A stretch of 7,050 bases of DNA, from assembly GCA_934678955.1 (NCBI GenBank), contig CAKUSI010000188.1, positions 1 through 7,050 of the forward strand. Reading direction: 5' to 3'. Both the position numbers and the translations under genes were made by a program. Source of the stretch: an uncultured Austwickia sp. Lineage in GTDB: Bacteria > Actinomycetota > Actinomycetes > Actinomycetales > Dermatophilaceae. Shown piece after piece: positions 6,047 to 7,050 of the stretch. The number at the start of each line of letters is the position of its first letter. Position 1 is the stretch's first letter. Under the pieces are notes generated by a model that searched no databases, had not been told where the DNA came from, and saw nothing but the letters and a program-made list of their open reading frames with translations.

Positions 6047-6873
6047 CCGCCGCGGCGCACGCGGCGGCACCGGTCCGTCGCACGGTCGTTCCGGTGCTGC
6101 GCCGCTGGCTGGTCGAGGGGTGGCGTGGACTGCTCGGCTGGTCGCTCGGCATCGGCGCGGTCGTGCTCGTCTACCTGCCACTGTTCCCCGCGATGAACTC
6201 TCCCGAGCTGGCAGGTCTGCTGGACTCGCTGCCACCCGAGTTGGTGCGCACCCTGGGTTACGAGAACATCACCTCCGGTGCCGGGTATGTGCAGGCGACG
6301 TTCTTCGGGTTGATCGGGTTCGTGCTGGTCACGATCGCCGGCATCTCCTGGGGTGCGGCGTTCATCGGCGGGGCGGAGGAGTCGGGACGGCTCGAGCTCA
6401 CCCTCGCGCACGGCATCGGCCGAGTGCAGTACGCGCTGGAGAGCGCGGCCGCACTGGTCGTGAACCTGCTGGCGCTGGGCGCGGTCGGCTGGCTGCTCGT
6501 GTGGTTCCTCAACGGTCCGGCGGAGCTGGAACTCGATCCTGGGAACCTCCTCGCCGTCACCAAGGCGTGGGTGGGGCTTGGCCTTCTCTCCGCCACGGCG
6601 GCGTTCGCCGCCGGGGCGATCACGGGCCGGCGCTCATGGGGTGTCGGGGCGGGAGCGGGTCTTGCCGTCGCCGGGTACGTTCTGCAGGCCGTCGCCAACA
6701 ACAGCGAGGACCTCGATGGGCTGCGGGCGTTCTCCCCGTTCGAGTGGGCCTACGGAGAGGCACCCCTTACGAACGGGTTCGCGTGGGCAGGGCTCGCTCT
6801 ACTGTGGGGCGGCTCCGCGGTCTTCATCGCGATCGCGACAGTCGCACTGGCCCGCCGCGACGTGACCGGGTAA
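6043..6873 (+). CDS. ABC-2 type exporter permease
   Basis: This 276-residue integral membrane subunit pairs with the ATPase encoded just upstream and probably works as a dimer. Six hydrophobic segments are visible at about residues 29-47, 85-107, 132-156, 174-194, 198-216 and 246-269. The N-terminal 28 residues are short and basic (RR 12-13, RRW 20-22), suggesting a cytoplasmic N-terminus. EESGRLELTLAHG (112-124) lies in the first large cytoplasmic loop, a conserved stretch thought to contact the ATPase. SPFEWAYGEAPLTNG (231-245) before the last helix is another typical motif of this permease group. Translation starts within the ATPase stop codon, with GGAAG at 6031-6035. Similar permeases are often annotated as polyketide or multidrug exporters; the real substrate is unknown. 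The gene is complete, ending at TAA. Confidence 0.92.
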   Translation: MTAAAHAAAPVRRTVVPVLRRWLVEGWRGLLGWSLGIGAVVLVYLPLFPAMNSPELAGLLDSLPPELVRTLGYENITSGAGYVQATFFGLIGFVLVTIAGISWGAAFIGGAEESGRLELTLAHGIGRVQYALESAAALVVNLLALGAVGWLLVWFLNGPAELELDPGNLLAVTKAWVGLGLLSATAAFAAGAITGRRSWGVGAGAGLAVAGYVLQAVANNSEDLDGLRAFSPFEWAYGEAPLTNGFAWAGLALLWGGSAVFIAIATVALARRDVTG

Positions 6874-7050
6874 CCGGAAGGGGACTGGTGAAGATGGGGC
6901 CACGATGGCCGTGTAGTAGGCGACGCTCGGTAGCGCCACGATGCCGCCGGCCGGGATGAGGTCGACGAATCGAGCCCACAGCGACGACTCGGATCCCCAA
7001 CGGTTCCTCGAAAGCCTGTTCCGCACCAGGCATGCACTGCTCACGGTGAG
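6799..7050 (-). CDS. Possible partial gene entering from the right edge
   Basis: A - strand frame is open from the right edge to a stop at 6801-6799. I do not recognise the product. Over 7050-6898 about 85% of codon third positions are G or C, higher than its first and second positions, which is the pattern of real coding sequence in this kind of genome. It includes a hydrophobic stretch, FVDLIPAGGIVALPSVAYY, that could be a membrane segment. The third-position signal fades after about 6898, and the rest of the frame runs antisense into the permease gene, so the true gene may be truncated or frameshifted there. If real, it is convergent with the exporter operon. More sequence to the right would settle it. 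Confidence 0.3.
   Translation of the reverse strand, partial: LTVSSACLVRNRLSRNRWGSESSLWARFVDLIPAGGIVALPSVAYYTAIVAPSSPVPFRLPGHVAAGQCDCRDRDEDRGAAPQ
6898..6910. repeat. Short hairpin after the permease gene
   Basis: GGCCA and TGGCC are perfectly inverted around CGA, 25 bases after the permease stop. There is no T-run, so a terminator role is doubtful. The same bases would encode AIVA in the possible - strand frame at the right edge, which is an alternative explanation. Confidence 0.2.

Noticed and set aside
5365..6411. A 348-codon open frame on the - strand
   Set aside because: It is antisense to the intact ATPase and permease, is rich in R, S and P, and has no family motif.
5982..6959. A 325-codon + strand frame over the permease
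   Set aside because: It is an arginine- and glycine-rich shadow frame; the overlapping 276-residue frame has six membrane segments and the correct coupling to the ATPase.

Overview
The window looks like accessory DNA from a high-GC Gram-positive bacterium, most likely an actinobacterium. GC is high throughout, codon third positions in the intact genes are mostly G or C, GTG starts occur, and the gene set (TetR regulators, a group A flavin monooxygenase, ABC-2 type exporters) is typical of that group. No species can be named from the sequence alone. There are no RNA genes, CRISPR arrays or complete mobile elements.

Layout. Positions 1-71 hold the last 22 codons of an unidentified reading frame. 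Positions 72-1835 hold a decayed export cassette on the + strand: the last ~50 codons of a TetR-type regulator, an ABC ATPase broken by four 1-base frameshifts, and an ABC-2 permease broken by two more and cut off before its last membrane segment. Positions 1836-2106 have no gene I can recognise. From 2107 to 4259, on the - strand, lie a FAD-dependent monooxygenase (495 aa) and, overlapping its stop by 4 bases, a TetR-family regulator (222 aa). A 138-bp divergent control region (4260-4397) carries several inverted repeats. From 4398 to 6873, on the + strand, lies an intact cassette: TetR regulator (231 aa), ABC ATPase (306 aa) and ABC-2 permease (276 aa), the last two overlapping by 4 bases. 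The last 177 bases may hold the end of a further - strand gene entering from the right.

Working together (inference). The intact part reads as two back-to-back, separately regulated detoxification units: an oxidising flavoenzyme that could alter an aromatic or polyketide-like compound, and an exporter that could remove a related compound. Each has its own TetR-type ligand sensor and its own candidate operator in the shared intergenic region. The decayed cassette on the left has the same TetR-ATPase-permease order but belongs to a different subfamily. It looks like a once working exporter now being lost, with breaks at both ends.

None of the protein families is new. The points most worth checking are the indel-only, locally clustered decay of the first cassette, its two abrupt ends, and the operator architecture between the divergent units.
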